NCBI GenBank assembly: GCA_944389265.1
Contig: CALXLS010000002.1
Coordinates: 62,001-126,000 of the forward strand
Direction of reading: 5' to 3'
DNA from: an uncultured Alphaproteobacteria bacterium
GTDB lineage: Bacteria > Pseudomonadota > Alphaproteobacteria > Rs-D84
Length of the DNA: 64,000 nucleotides
How positions within the stretch are numbered: the stretch's first letter is position 1; every line of letters begins with the position of its first letter. A program made the translations under genes and the position numbers. The notes under the pieces were generated by a model. It saw nothing but the letters and a program-made list of their open reading frames with translations, searched no databases and had not been told where the DNA came from. Below are positions 1 to 8,433 of the stretch, piece after piece.

Positions 1-843
1 AAAACTTGGGGTGAATTAGACTTTTTAAGAACCCGCATTACAGAAATGTTTACAAACGACGAATATACCGCCGAATATACAAAACTTTCAGAATTATCTA
101 CAGAATTTGAATTAACGCGCGCAGAAAATGAAGAACTAAAAAAACGCAATACACAAATCGTAGAATCTATGAAAAAAATTAGTGAAGCAGATAATCAGAT
201 TGTGAATCTTGTATCAAAACTTACAACCGATAACACAACAGAATTAAAAGACCACATGAAAAACATAAACAGTACTATTGCTTCGCTTGGGTTAACACAA
301 AAAACACTGATAAAGAATGCAAACAAATATACAAATCCGTTTGTCGGTGCCGCATTCAGCCCATTAGATTTTGACAAAGAATTAGACCCCAAGTATCAAA
401 AACTAGCAGAAGATTTAGAACTTTGGCATGGTTTATCAAAACTGAACACATTATTACCGCTTGGTGCCCCTGTAGAAAAAGTACGAATTACATCTAATTA
501 TGGGATGAGGAATGACCCATTTACAGGAGAATTAAAACGTCATCGCGGTATAGATTTTGCAGGTAAGATCGGGACAGAACTAATGGCAGTTGCACCAGGG
601 CGCGTAGTATCCGCAGGTGAACGTGTTGGATACGGTACAACAGTAGAAATAGATCACGGGCTTGGTTTTACTACATTATACGCCCATTTATCACAGATAA
701 TGGTGGCACGTGGCGACTGGGTAAGGCCTGGAACCGTAGTTGGTCTTGGAGGTTCTACTGGCCGTTCTACGGGGCCTCATCTACATTATGAAATAAGGTA
801 CAAAGGCGTACCATTTGACCCGTCAAAATTTGTAAAGGAATGA
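1..843 (+). CDS. M23 (LytM) peptidoglycan endopeptidase, 5' end outside window
   Basis: The frame is open from base 1, so the gene is cut by the window edge; the first ATG inside is at 46 but nothing marks it as the true start. Numbered from that ATG, residues 10-90 look like a coiled coil and residues 145-262 form a LytM/M23 domain. The zinc ligands are visible as H166-x3-D170 and H245-x-H247, so it should be an active metallopeptidase that cleaves peptidoglycan cross-bridges in the periplasm. A bactofilin gene follows after 4 bp. M23 peptidase plus bactofilin is a known cell-shape pairing (LmdC-BacA in Hyphomonas, Csd1-CcmA in Helicobacter), so I infer a role in localised wall remodelling. 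A membrane anchor, expected N-terminally, would lie outside the window. Confidence 0.9.
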   Translation, partial: KTWGELDFLRTRITEMFTNDEYTAEYTKLSELSTEFELTRAENEELKKRNTQIVESMKKISEADNQIVNLVSKLTTDNTTELKDHMKNINSTIASLGLTQKTLIKNANKYTNPFVGAAFSPLDFDKELDPKYQKLAEDLELWHGLSKLNTLLPLGAPVEKVRITSNYGMRNDPFTGELKRHRGIDFAGKIGTELMAVAPGRVVSAGERVGYGTTVEIDHGLGFTTLYAHLSQIMVARGDWVRPGTVVGLGGSTGRSTGPHLHYEIRYKGVPFDPSKFVKE

Positions 844-847
844 TAAA

Positions 848-1201
848 ATGCTAGCATTTACAAACGCGAAAGAAAAAACATCACCGACAATCATCGGGGC
901 AGGTTGCAAGTTAACTGGCGACATAAAAACTGACCATACAGTACAAATTCACGGTCATGTTATTGGTAATATTTCCGCAGAAACAGTTGTTATCGGTCGT
1001 GGCGGCAAAGTAATTGGTAAAATAAATGCAAATAATCTGTTTTTACACGGAACATTAGACGGTCCAGCCACAGTAAATATTGCAAACGTATTTAGTAATG
1101 CACAAATGACCGGTACTTTATCTTATTTCACGTTAAACATAACGGGGAATACCGGATTAGAATGCAAACTTGCAAAGAGAAAGGATAAAAAGAATGAATA
1201 A
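848..1201 (+). CDS. Bactofilin (polymer-forming cytoskeletal protein)
   Basis: This 117-residue protein matches the bactofilin (DUF583) family: a short flexible N-terminus, then a beta-helical core of repeating short beta strands rich in G, V and I (about residues 18-105), then a basic tail. Bactofilins polymerise without nucleotide on the inner face of the membrane and position cell-wall enzymes. It starts 4 bp after the M23 peptidase and its last 8 bases overlap the rpiB start, so the three genes are probably co-transcribed. The length is typical for the family. Confidence 0.88.
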   Translation: MLAFTNAKEKTSPTIIGAGCKLTGDIKTDHTVQIHGHVIGNISAETVVIGRGGKVIGKINANNLFLHGTLDGPATVNIANVFSNAQMTGTLSYFTLNITGNTGLECKLAKRKDKKNE

Positions 1202-1640
1202 AACTATATCAAAAATATATATAGCATCCGACCATCGCGGTGTTGGTGTAAAATTATACCTAATCGAAATGTTAACCGCTGCTGGTTATATAGTTGTAAA
1301 CCTGGGTGTAGACGACCCAAATACACAAGTAGACTTCCCAGACATTGCAAAAAAATTAGCAGAATCAATGGAAAGCGACACAAAATCACGCGGAATTTTG
1401 GTTTGCGGCACTGGTGCGGGCATGGAAATCGCAGCAAATAGATATCGTCACATTCGTGCTTCTCGCTGTGAAAGACCAGAGCAAGCACGCGATGACAGAT
1501 TTCATGATGACATAAATGTTTTGGCGCTAGCGGCAGATGATATAGACATAGAAATGGCGTTTTTATGCGCTCAGGCATTCTTAGAAAGCCCATTTGACGC
1601 AATAGAACGTCGTATTCGCAGAATCAAAAAAATATCGTAA
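1194..1640 (+). CDS. rpiB: Ribose-5-phosphate isomerase B
   Basis: The 148-residue product belongs to the RpiB/LacAB sugar-phosphate isomerase family, which interconverts ribose 5-phosphate and ribulose 5-phosphate in the pentose phosphate pathway. Family motifs are seen: SDHRG near the N-terminus and the CGTGAGM segment carrying the catalytic Cys. An ATG lies upstream in frame at 1170, but the ATG at 1194 has a better-placed AAAGGA and aligns with the family start, so I use 1194. It overlaps the bactofilin stop by 8 bases. Transketolase for the same pathway is encoded at 15234-17018. Followed by a strong terminator. Confidence 0.92.
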   Translation: MNKTISKIYIASDHRGVGVKLYLIEMLTAAGYIVVNLGVDDPNTQVDFPDIAKKLAESMESDTKSRGILVCGTGAGMEIAANRYRHIRASRCERPEQARDDRFHDDINVLALAADDIDIEMAFLCAQAFLESPFDAIERRIRRIKKIS

Positions 1641-1660
1641 AAACAATCAGATAAACAAAT

Positions 1661-1688
1661 AAAAAAACGCCCGTTCGGGCGTTTTTTA
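1661..1688. terminator. Bidirectional terminator between rpiB and leuS
   Basis: A GC-rich hairpin CGCCCG-TT-CGGGCG is flanked by A and T runs on either side, so it can end transcription of rpiB (plus) and leuS (minus), whose stop codon lies in the T run. Confidence 0.9.
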
Positions 1689-4082
1689 TTTCTTAACAAC
1701 AAAGTTTACCATTCTATTTGGCACAACTATTGTTTTTATGATTTCTGCACCGTCCAATTTTTTAGCAGCAGCCTTTTTGGCTACTTCTATTAATTCTGTT
1801 TCTGCAATAGATACAGGCACTTGGAAATCTGCCGCACGTTTACCATTTACAGAAACAACCATTGTCACAGTTGTCTTTTCCAGTTTTGCCGCATCATATT
1901 TTGGCCATGGTTGAAATACCAGCATATCTTTATGTCCTAATTTTTCCCACAATTCTTCTGTTAAATGTGGTGCAAAAGGATTTAATACCTGAACCAAAAC
2001 TTCATAAGCAGGGCGGGGCATTTTACCGCTAAATGCGTTTAAATACTCCATCATTGCAGAAATAGCAGTATTAAAGCGCATATTTTCAAGCCTTTCTGTC
2101 ATATCTGCGATTAACTGATGCATTAAACGTTCTTGTTCTGCTGTCATAAGTTCGTCTGACAAATTATCTGCGATACTTTCTACGCGTTTCAAGAAACGTT
2201 GTACACCTGCCAGCGCACCTTCTGACCAGTTAACATTAGAATCCCACGGACCCAACGATAATACAGTCACACGCGCCGCATCTGCACCAACTGCCGCTAC
2301 CATTTCGTCTACCTGAAAACCATTTCCAGAAGACTTGGACATCTTTTTACCGTCAGTCCCCATCAACAAACCATTTGTAGTTCTCTTTTTATAAGGCTCT
2401 TGTGTCGTCACTAAACCTAAATCAAATAACGCCTTGTGCCAAAACCTAGAATAAATCAAGTGACGAGTATTATGCTCATTTCCACCGTTATAATGGTCAA
2501 CAGGCATCCACTTTTCCTGTTGGGCTTTAGAACAGAAAGCATCATTATTATGCGGGTCTAAATAACGCATATAGTACCAAGAAGACCCCGCCCATTGTGG
2601 CATAGTGTCTGTTTCACGACGTGCCGCACCGCCACACTTAGGGCAGGTGGTATTAACCCAATCTGTCGCACGAGCCAATGGACTTTCACCATCATCTGTA
2701 GGTCTATAATCCTCCATATAAGGTTGCATCAAAGGCAATTCAGATTCCGGGACAGGTACCCAACCACATTTTTCACAATATACTAGTGGGATAGGTTCAC
2801 CCCAATACATCTGACGAGAAAATCCCCAATCACTCATCTTGAAACGAGTTTTTGGTCTAGCAAAACCTTTTTCTTCACCGAACTTAATCGCTGCAGCGAT
2901 AGCATCTGCTTTATTCATACCGTTCATAAAACCAGAGTTTATATGTTCGCCATCACCCTCCCAAACTTTATCTGGTTCACCACCGGCAATAACAGGAATT
3001 ATATTGATATTAAATTTCTTAGCAAAATCCCAGTCACGTTCATCATGTGCTGGCACCGCCATAATTGTACCATGCGCATAATTAACCAAAACGTAATCTG
3101 CAACAAATACAGGTATTTCATCACCAGTATATGGATTCTTTGCCATTATACCTTCTAGTTTTACACCTGTTTTATCTTTTGTAACATCAGTTCTATCAAA
3201 TTCTGATTTGGCAGCAGATTCTTTGATATAAGCACGAACTGCATCTGCATTTGTTATTTTACCTTCATCCAACCATTTAGCCAATAATTTATGTTCTGGT
3301 GCGATAGCGCAGAAAGTAACCCCAAATATTGTATCTGGTCTGGTTGTGTAAACTGTCATCTTATCTTCACCAACCGTAAAATCAACGTCTGCACCAGTAG
3401 ATTTACCAATCCAGTTGGTCTGATCACGCTTCACACGTTCTGGATAATCCACCAAAGCCAAATCATCTAACAAACGTTGCGCATATTTTGTAATTGCCAG
3501 ATTCCACTGCATTTTTTCGCGAATTTCAACTTCACCATGACAACGATTACATTTACCGTCTTCCAATTCTTCATTCGTTAAAGTAGTACGACAATGCGGA
3601 CACCAATTCATCGGCAACATAGATTTATATGCCAACCCAGCATTAAAGAATTGAATAAACATCCACTGAGTCCACTTAATAAATTCTGGGTCAGAAGTTG
3701 CGACCTGAGAATTCAAATCAATAGACCAACCCATTTCTAACATATTTTTTGTAAATTTCTGCACCAAATCTTTTACAACGACAGAAGGGTGCTTACCAAT
3801 TTTTGTGGCATACGCTTCAGCAGAAATTCCCAAAGAATCAAACCCCAAAGGATACAATACATCATATCCCTGCATGCGACGAAAACGCGCCATAACATCA
3901 CACCCCGTATAATTCAACATATGACCGCCATGCAACCCTGTACCAGACGGGAAGGGAAATTCCGCCAACATATAGAAAGGCTTTTTTACCCCGTCATTTT
4001 TAGGTGTAAAGACCGCTTCATCTTTCCAACGCTTTTGCCATTTTGCTTCACGTTCTTTGATTTTATTTGTATCTTCTGCCAT
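1686..4082 (-). CDS. leuS: Leucyl-tRNA synthetase
   Basis: This class I aminoacyl-tRNA synthetase charges tRNA-Leu. The HIGH box reads HGGH (residues 51-54) and the KMSKS loop is intact near residue 575. A CP1 editing domain with TTRPDT near residue 250 and zinc-binding CxxC pairs are present. At 798 residues it is shorter than the ~860 of Escherichia coli LeuS. The signature segment GTGLHGGH resembles the GAGLHVGH form usual in Firmicutes-type enzymes more than the proteobacterial RLHMGH form, so an unusual origin is possible. An AGG at suitable distance precedes the ATG. Confidence 0.95.
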   Translation of the reverse strand: MAEDTNKIKEREAKWQKRWKDEAVFTPKNDGVKKPFYMLAEFPFPSGTGLHGGHMLNYTGCDVMARFRRMQGYDVLYPLGFDSLGISAEAYATKIGKHPSVVVKDLVQKFTKNMLEMGWSIDLNSQVATSDPEFIKWTQWMFIQFFNAGLAYKSMLPMNWCPHCRTTLTNEELEDGKCNRCHGEVEIREKMQWNLAITKYAQRLLDDLALVDYPERVKRDQTNWIGKSTGADVDFTVGEDKMTVYTTRPDTIFGVTFCAIAPEHKLLAKWLDEGKITNADAVRAYIKESAAKSEFDRTDVTKDKTGVKLEGIMAKNPYTGDEIPVFVADYVLVNYAHGTIMAVPAHDERDWDFAKKFNINIIPVIAGGEPDKVWEGDGEHINSGFMNGMNKADAIAAAIKFGEEKGFARPKTRFKMSDWGFSRQMYWGEPIPLVYCEKCGWVPVPESELPLMQPYMEDYRPTDDGESPLARATDWVNTTCPKCGGAARRETDTMPQWAGSSWYYMRYLDPHNNDAFCSKAQQEKWMPVDHYNGGNEHNTRHLIYSRFWHKALFDLGLVTTQEPYKKRTTNGLLMGTDGKKMSKSSGNGFQVDEMVAAVGADAARVTVLSLGPWDSNVNWSEGALAGVQRFLKRVESIADNLSDELMTAEQERLMHQLIADMTERLENMRFNTAISAMMEYLNAFSGKMPRPAYEVLVQVLNPFAPHLTEELWEKLGHKDMLVFQPWPKYDAAKLEKTTVTMVVSVNGKRAADFQVPVSIAETELIEVAKKAAAKKLDGAEIIKTIVVPNRMVNFVVKK

Positions 4083-4177
4083 TTTTATTACCTACTTTTT
4101 TTATAATAAAACACGTAAATTTTATACATAAGTATCTATAAATTCAAGAATTTTAAACCGAAACCGCTTAAAAATCT

Positions 4178-4888
4178 TTACTCACGAACCGCATACATAA
4201 GATATTCTACATTGCCACTGCCACCAAGGATAGGGGACTCTATAACACCTTGACAGACAAACCCAAATTTTTCAAAGGCTTCTACGACTTTTCTTATTGC
4301 GTTTTGTCTATCAAACTCTGATTTTATAACTCCACCCACCTTAGCAGCAACTTCACGAGCAACTTCAAATTGTGGTTTAATAAGTGCGATAATCTGTTTA
4401 GCCCCCCACTGGGGCAAGCAATCGACAATATTCGTCAAAGAAATAAAAGACACATCTATAACAATTAAATCAACCTTTTCGATAGGTTTTAACTTTCTTA
4501 TATCTGTTTGTTCCAAAGAAACCACGCGACCATCTTCACGTAATTCTCGTATTAACTGCCCCGTCCCGACATCAACTGCAAAAACTTTTTTTGCGCCATG
4601 ATTTAATAAAACTTCTGTAAAACCACCGGTACTAGCCCCAACATCAAGACACGCATAACCGTTTGGATTTACATTAAAAAAAGTTAAAGCGCGTTCTAAT
4701 TTTAAACTTCCGCGACCAGAGTTATACGGCAACGCACCGGCTAAAATCTCATCCGTTTCCGAAACCTGCTGACTAGGTTTTTGTGCAAGACAACCATTCA
4801 CAGAAACCAAACCGCTTTTTATAGCAGCGACCGCTTTCGCACGTGTCGAATACAGATTTCTAGAAACCAATGCCTGATCTAATCTCAT
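4178..4888 (-). CDS. tlyA: TlyA-type rRNA 2'-O-methyltransferase
   Basis: The 236-residue protein has an N-terminal S4 RNA-binding domain (residues about 1-60: RLDQALV, RAKAVAAI) and a FtsJ-like SAM methyltransferase domain (about 70-230, with VGASTGGFTEVLL as the SAM-binding loop). TlyA proteins 2'-O-methylate 16S and/or 23S rRNA; some were also reported as hemolysins. An in-frame ATG at 4930 would add 14 residues, but it lies upstream of an excellent promoter whose -10 box ends 10 bases before the ATG at 4888. The domain also begins at 4888, so I chose that. No Shine-Dalgarno is present, indicating a near-leaderless mRNA. Confidence 0.9.
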   Translation of the reverse strand: MRLDQALVSRNLYSTRAKAVAAIKSGLVSVNGCLAQKPSQQVSETDEILAGALPYNSGRGSLKLERALTFFNVNPNGYACLDVGASTGGFTEVLLNHGAKKVFAVDVGTGQLIRELREDGRVVSLEQTDIRKLKPIEKVDLIVIDVSFISLTNIVDCLPQWGAKQIIALIKPQFEVAREVAAKVGGVIKSEFDRQNAIRKVVEAFEKFGFVCQGVIESPILGGSGNVEYLMYAVRE

Positions 4889-4898
4889 AACACGAACT

Positions 4899-4927
4899 AT
4901 TATAATGTCCAAACAAAACAAAATCAA
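4899..4927 (-). promoter_or_regulatory. tlyA promoter giving a near-leaderless mRNA
   Basis: On the minus strand a TTGATT -35 box, a 17-bp spacer and a perfect TATAAT -10 box are seen. The predicted transcription start is only about 2-4 nt before the ATG at 4888. Confidence 0.75.
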
Positions 4928-4936
4928 CATTAAGAC

Positions 4937-4965
4937 TTGATATAAACATAAGTGTGCGATAATAT
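4937..4965 (+). promoter_or_regulatory. Promoter of structured leader copy A
   Basis: TTGATA, a 17-bp spacer and TAATAT lie about 10 nt upstream of the first hairpin of the leader. It is back-to-back with the tlyA promoter, whose -35 box is 9 bp away. Confidence 0.6.
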
Positions 4966-4971
4966 AAACAA

Positions 4972-5191
4972 TGATGAGGGGGAGTTCCCCACATCGGGCT
5001 TAAGAACCCATTGAGTGCGTCATTAAAACCGACGTAAAGCAAAATTCTCCAAACCAAACTTTAATTGGTTGGAGTGTGATGAATATACAGAATAAATCAC
5101 GCAATTCACTCAATTGTTCTTAAACTCCAACCACCAAATTTTCCGGTGGTTTTTCTTTAAAAAAGCAAAAAAGAAAAGGAGAATCAAGAAC
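4972..5191 (+). promoter_or_regulatory. Structured leader RNA copy A with pseudoknot and terminator (putative attenuator switch)
   Basis: The transcript can form these helices. P1 is a hairpin at 4973-4995. P2 is GGG/CCC (4996-4998 with 5007-5009), whose loop TTAAGAAC (5000-5007) is complementary over 8 bases to GTTCTTAA at 5116-5123, a long-range pseudoknot. Segment X (5065-5075) can pair upstream with X' (5047-5057, 10 bp, one bulge) or downstream with Y (5124-5132, 9 bp perfect), so the two are mutually exclusive. A small GTGAT/ATCAC hairpin (5076-5080, 5096-5100) sits inside X-Y. An intrinsic terminator follows (5129-5135 with 5145-5151, then a T run) and shares four bases with Y. The gene's AAAAGGAG lies 23 bases later with no room for another promoter, so expression needs readthrough. 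Copies B and C keep the same plan. Ligand or trigger is unknown. Confidence 0.75.
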
Positions 5192-5623
5192 ATGACACAC
5201 AAAATCTTAATTAATATTTCCGTTATCAGTATTTTTGCAATACAACCTTTTTCTGCAAACGCCGTCACAAAATGCGTTAACTTAAACAACGCAGCGACAT
5301 GCACAAAAACAATGGGGACTATGGGACAATACGATTGGGCTGTAAATTGTGGTGGTACAGAGATAAGAGGCATCGGCGTATGCGGTACCAACGACGACAA
5401 CTTATCAACCGCACAAAAAACAGATATTCTAAACACAAAAGCCTCTGATAATACATTCTGCTATTGTAAAATGACAAGTCCAACGGTATCCCAATGGGTA
5501 TTTGCAATAGACATAGGTCCCGGCTGCCCAGTTATGTGCATGCAAACGTGCTTAAATAGTTTTTTAATGGACACGAATAAAGTCGTCCGGGACGCACTTT
5601 TAAGCGGACCATTTTCAGATTAA
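5192..5623 (+). CDS. Secreted Cys-rich protein, family A, behind leader A
   Basis: The 143-residue product has a clear signal peptide ending near NANA/VTKC and then about ten cysteines in a pattern shared with the proteins at 10835-11296 and 11314-11757: TKC at the mature N-terminus, a C-x(n)-W-x(2)-NC region, a GIGVC-like segment, FCYCKM before an SQWV segment, and a final C-x3-C-x3-C cluster. It is probably exported to the periplasm or surface and disulphide-bonded. The start at 5192 is set by AAAAGGAG and the signal peptide; an earlier in-frame start at 5114 lies inside the leader terminator. The downstream gene of family B follows after 20 bp. Function is not recognised. Confidence 0.8.
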   Translation: MTHKILINISVISIFAIQPFSANAVTKCVNLNNAATCTKTMGTMGQYDWAVNCGGTEIRGIGVCGTNDDNLSTAQKTDILNTKASDNTFCYCKMTSPTVSQWVFAIDIGPGCPVMCMQTCLNSFLMDTNKVVRDALLSGPFSD

Positions 5624-5643
5624 TAAAGTAAGGAGAAATCGTT

Positions 5644-5931
5644 ATGGAAAAAGCTTTTTTAGTTTTATTGCTTACTATCGGATGCATCTTTACAAAAGCA
5701 TACGCAGCATCACCTTCTTTGACATGCCCAACAGGATACATAGAAATCGAAGCACCTTATATAACAATAGCAGAAACAACATGTCCATCTGGACAGACAA
5801 ACATAGGTATTGCATACAGTTGTTTGGAATCTTCCCCAAACTTTTCCTGCATAATGTATGCACCGGCTGATGTAACATATAGTGACGAAAGCGGTTCTTA
5901 TACATTCACAAGCGCATGTCCATTAGAATAA
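5644..5931 (+). CDS. Small secreted Cys-rich protein, family B
   Basis: This 95-residue protein has a signal peptide (cleavage near AYA/AS) and six cysteines in the mature part: TCP, TTCPSGQ, YSCL, SCIMYA and a C-terminal DESGSYTFTSAC segment. It is a clear paralog of 10528-10812, which follows family A genes in the same way. Its C-terminal D-x-SGSYTFTS-x-C motif recurs in the larger secreted proteins at 35120-35641 and 36514-37098. An AAGGAG precedes the ATG. Co-transcribed with the preceding gene. Function unknown. Confidence 0.8.
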   Translation: MEKAFLVLLLTIGCIFTKAYAASPSLTCPTGYIEIEAPYITIAETTCPSGQTNIGIAYSCLESSPNFSCIMYAPADVTYSDESGSYTFTSACPLE

Positions 5932-5972
5932 TATATTTATATCTAATGTACACAGAATGCTATGACATCAAC

Positions 5973-6033
5973 ACAAGCCGGTAAAGACGATATAATATTT
6001 AAAGGCTCGTCAACATATCGGCTTGTTTTTTAT
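5973..6033 (+). terminator. Terminator after the leader A operon
   Basis: ACAAGCCG (5973-5980) pairs with CGGCTTGT (6019-6026), followed by a T run. An inner GACGA/TCGTC stem occupies the loop. Confidence 0.7.
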
Positions 6034-7314
6034 TATAAAAACCTAACAAGTTAATTTTACTTATAAGATTAATAATATGATTTTATTGTCGTTTTAAATA
6101 ATTTATTTTTACAAACATTTTCACACAACACACCAAAAAAAGCATAACCCATCCGTTAAAAACCTAAAAACATTTTAATTTATCACACAAAAAATAACAA
6201 GCACACCCACAAAAAAACCGACCACCCCATATAAAAAAGCGTCAAAAAGACATAAAAAGGCGTCAAAGCAGAAAAAAAACCGCAGAAATCCGCCGTTTTT
6301 CTTCTAAAAAAGCGCTCTTTTAGGCAAAAAACGCGCAAAAGCCCAAAATTCATAAATTTTGTTTATTTTAGGCTTTATAAAAAAAGCTAAAAAAAGATAT
6401 CCAGACCATACGAAAGACCAAAAGGGCACGTTTCAACATTCGCACAAGTACAACAAACAAAAAACAGGCCAAACCCAAAACAACAAAAGTTAATTTTATT
6501 TCTAACAATAAAAACAAAAAGATATCTTAATTATTAAATAATAAAAATTAATATTTTTAGAAAAAATTTTTATTAAACCAAAACCAAACAAAAAAATACA
6601 AAATTTATACAAACTATAAAACCCCAAAAATACCCCTCTGACAACATATAACTATACATAATATACATTATGCGCCTTTATGATACTGCTCCCCTGTATA
6701 TAAAAAAGACACAAAAAGAAGAACATTAAACATCTATACAAAAGCCCAAACACCACACAAACAACCCATAAAAAAACGCCTCTTCTATTTTATATATTCC
6801 ATTTTACAATAAAAATCATACAAACGACTGACAGACACCATAAAAAACGCACAATTGCAAAGATCCAACTTTTTCAACAAACAAATAAAATTATTGCGTT
6901 ACAAAACTTTTAATAACAAGACTACACATATCTCCCTGTTTTTATAACATCCACCTATTTCAGGACGAATACAACATCATCAAACCCAAACATGTTTAAC
7001 GACCCAACAAAGACCGGCAAACACCCCTATCCTATCTTGTTTTTTTAAGAGACACGCACACAAATAACAATAAGACACTCATTTTTCTACAAAAAGTTAT
7101 TTAAAACGGCTATTTTAAATCATTTTTATCAGACCACTCAAAAGGCTGTCATAAAAACTTTTACATCTACCACCACACCACAAACAAGAACCCTAAAAAA
7201 AAGCACCCCCCTTACCTCCAATAAGCGACTATACATAACTCATATACAAATATATAAAAAAGAAGTAAAAAGGATTGTTTTTTACTTCAAGTAAAATATA
7301 AACTTATTTGTTTA
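6034..7314. other. Gene-free AT-rich stretch (about 1.3 kb)
   Basis: No credible reading frame, RNA gene, insertion sequence or long repeat is seen. The plus strand is strikingly rich in A and C and poor in G and T. Short inverted repeats exist (for example AAAGCC near 6348 with GGCTTT near 6370) but carry no clear terminator features. It may be decayed coding DNA or a replaced segment; I cannot tell which. Confidence 0.6.
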
Positions 7315-7869
7315 TTATTTTGTTATTTTTTTAATTTTTGAAATTTTCTTTTTTGCCATTTTTGTTATTTTTCTTATATCTTTTTCTAAATCACTTGGTT
7401 GTGCAGTCCCAATTTTTTCTGGCACAACCTCTGAACAGCAATTAGGACATTTTGAAGCCCCTTTATTTATAGAAGACTTACAATAAGGACAAACACGCGT
7501 CGTCACAACTTTTTGAATTCTGACTTTATTTACGAAACGGACCAGCAAAAATACTGCAAACATCGTCACAAGAAAACTCACCACAGAATTCAAAAAAACG
7601 CCTATATTCATAGTAGTAGCACCTGCCGCCTGTGCTTCGGCAACAGTATTATAATGAACACCAGACTGACCACCAGACAAAACCACAAAAAATTGAGAAA
7701 AATCAATATCCCCAAGCAGCAAACCTATCGGTGGCATAATTATATCTTTTACCAAAGAATTAACCATTCCTGTCATAACGCTGCCGACAATTATACCAAC
7801 TGCCATGTCTATGGCACTTCCGCGTTCGACAAAAGCACGAAATTCTTTTAACATTTTGATTTTAGGCAT
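7315..7869 (-). CDS. mscL: Large-conductance mechanosensitive channel with C-terminal zinc ribbon
   Basis: MscL opens under membrane tension to release solutes during osmotic downshock. Residues 1-115 match the family: an amphipathic N-terminus, a first membrane helix about 18-45, a periplasmic loop and a second helix about 85-112. At 184 residues the protein is longer than the usual ~140 because of an added segment with C127-x2-C130 and C141-x2-C144 (a zinc-ribbon-like motif), then a Lys-rich tail. The start codon overlaps the aroK stop by 8 bases, so it is translated from the aroK transcript. Confidence 0.92.
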   Translation of the reverse strand: MPKIKMLKEFRAFVERGSAIDMAVGIIVGSVMTGMVNSLVKDIIMPPIGLLLGDIDFSQFFVVLSGGQSGVHYNTVAEAQAAGATTMNIGVFLNSVVSFLVTMFAVFLLVRFVNKVRIQKVVTTRVCPYCKSSINKGASKCPNCCSEVVPEKIGTAQPSDLEKDIRKITKMAKKKISKIKKITK

Positions 7870-8425
7870 CTTTTTTGCCTTTTTTTGTATAATCTTTTAT
7901 TGCCGAAACAACCTTATCTAATGTTTTTCGCAAACTTTCATCTTTTGTTTCAACTGTTATATCTGCCGTGGCATAAATATCATAACGTTCAGAAATTAAC
8001 TGTGCCAAAATTTTTCTGCTATCCGCATGTAATAATTGTGGGCGCGTATTACGAAAATTAGTTCTTTTTACCAACAACTCTAAATCCGCCTTGAGCCATA
8101 TAGTCAACGCACGGTTCAACACAAGTTCTCGGACTGCTGGGGTAATAAAAGCACCCTCACCCGTGGATAAAACTTTAAGAGCCGGTGGCGTATCTAATAA
8201 TCTTTCAATAATTTTTTGTTCGACGCGTCGAAATTCTGCTTCGCCATACATAGAGAAAATATCTACCACACTACAACCTGCGGCAGATTCAATTTCTTTA
8301 TCTGAATCAACAAAAGGTATCCCCAGTCTACGTGCAAGTGCACGACCGACACTGGTCTTTCCCGCCCCCATTAAGCCTACCATGACAATAGGCCTATCTA
8401 AAACTAAATCAAAATCTTTATTCAT
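7862..8425 (-). CDS. aroK: Shikimate kinase
   Basis: The 187-residue enzyme phosphorylates shikimate in aromatic amino-acid synthesis. The Walker A GLMGAGKTS (residues 17-25), the VDSDKEIE shikimate-binding segment and the lid NTRPQLL are present. The third canonical motif, usually a run of three glycines before Ala, reads G-E-G-A (residues 89-92) here, an unusual substitution next to the substrate site. The gene is predicted to be translated from a leaderless mRNA and forms an operon with mscL. Confidence 0.9.
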   Translation of the reverse strand: MNKDFDLVLDRPIVMVGLMGAGKTSVGRALARRLGIPFVDSDKEIESAAGCSVVDIFSMYGEAEFRRVEQKIIERLLDTPPALKVLSTGEGAFITPAVRELVLNRALTIWLKADLELLVKRTNFRNTRPQLLHADSRKILAQLISERYDIYATADITVETKDESLRKTLDKVVSAIKDYTKKGKKDA

Positions 8426-8433
8426 TTTGATAA

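Noticed and set aside
5067-5135. tRNA-like shape in leader A (9-bp stem followed by ACCACCA)
   Set aside because: The acceptor-like stem and trailing ACCA look like a tRNA 3' end, but there is no T arm, D arm or anticodon arm, and in all three copies the ACC belongs to the terminator stem.
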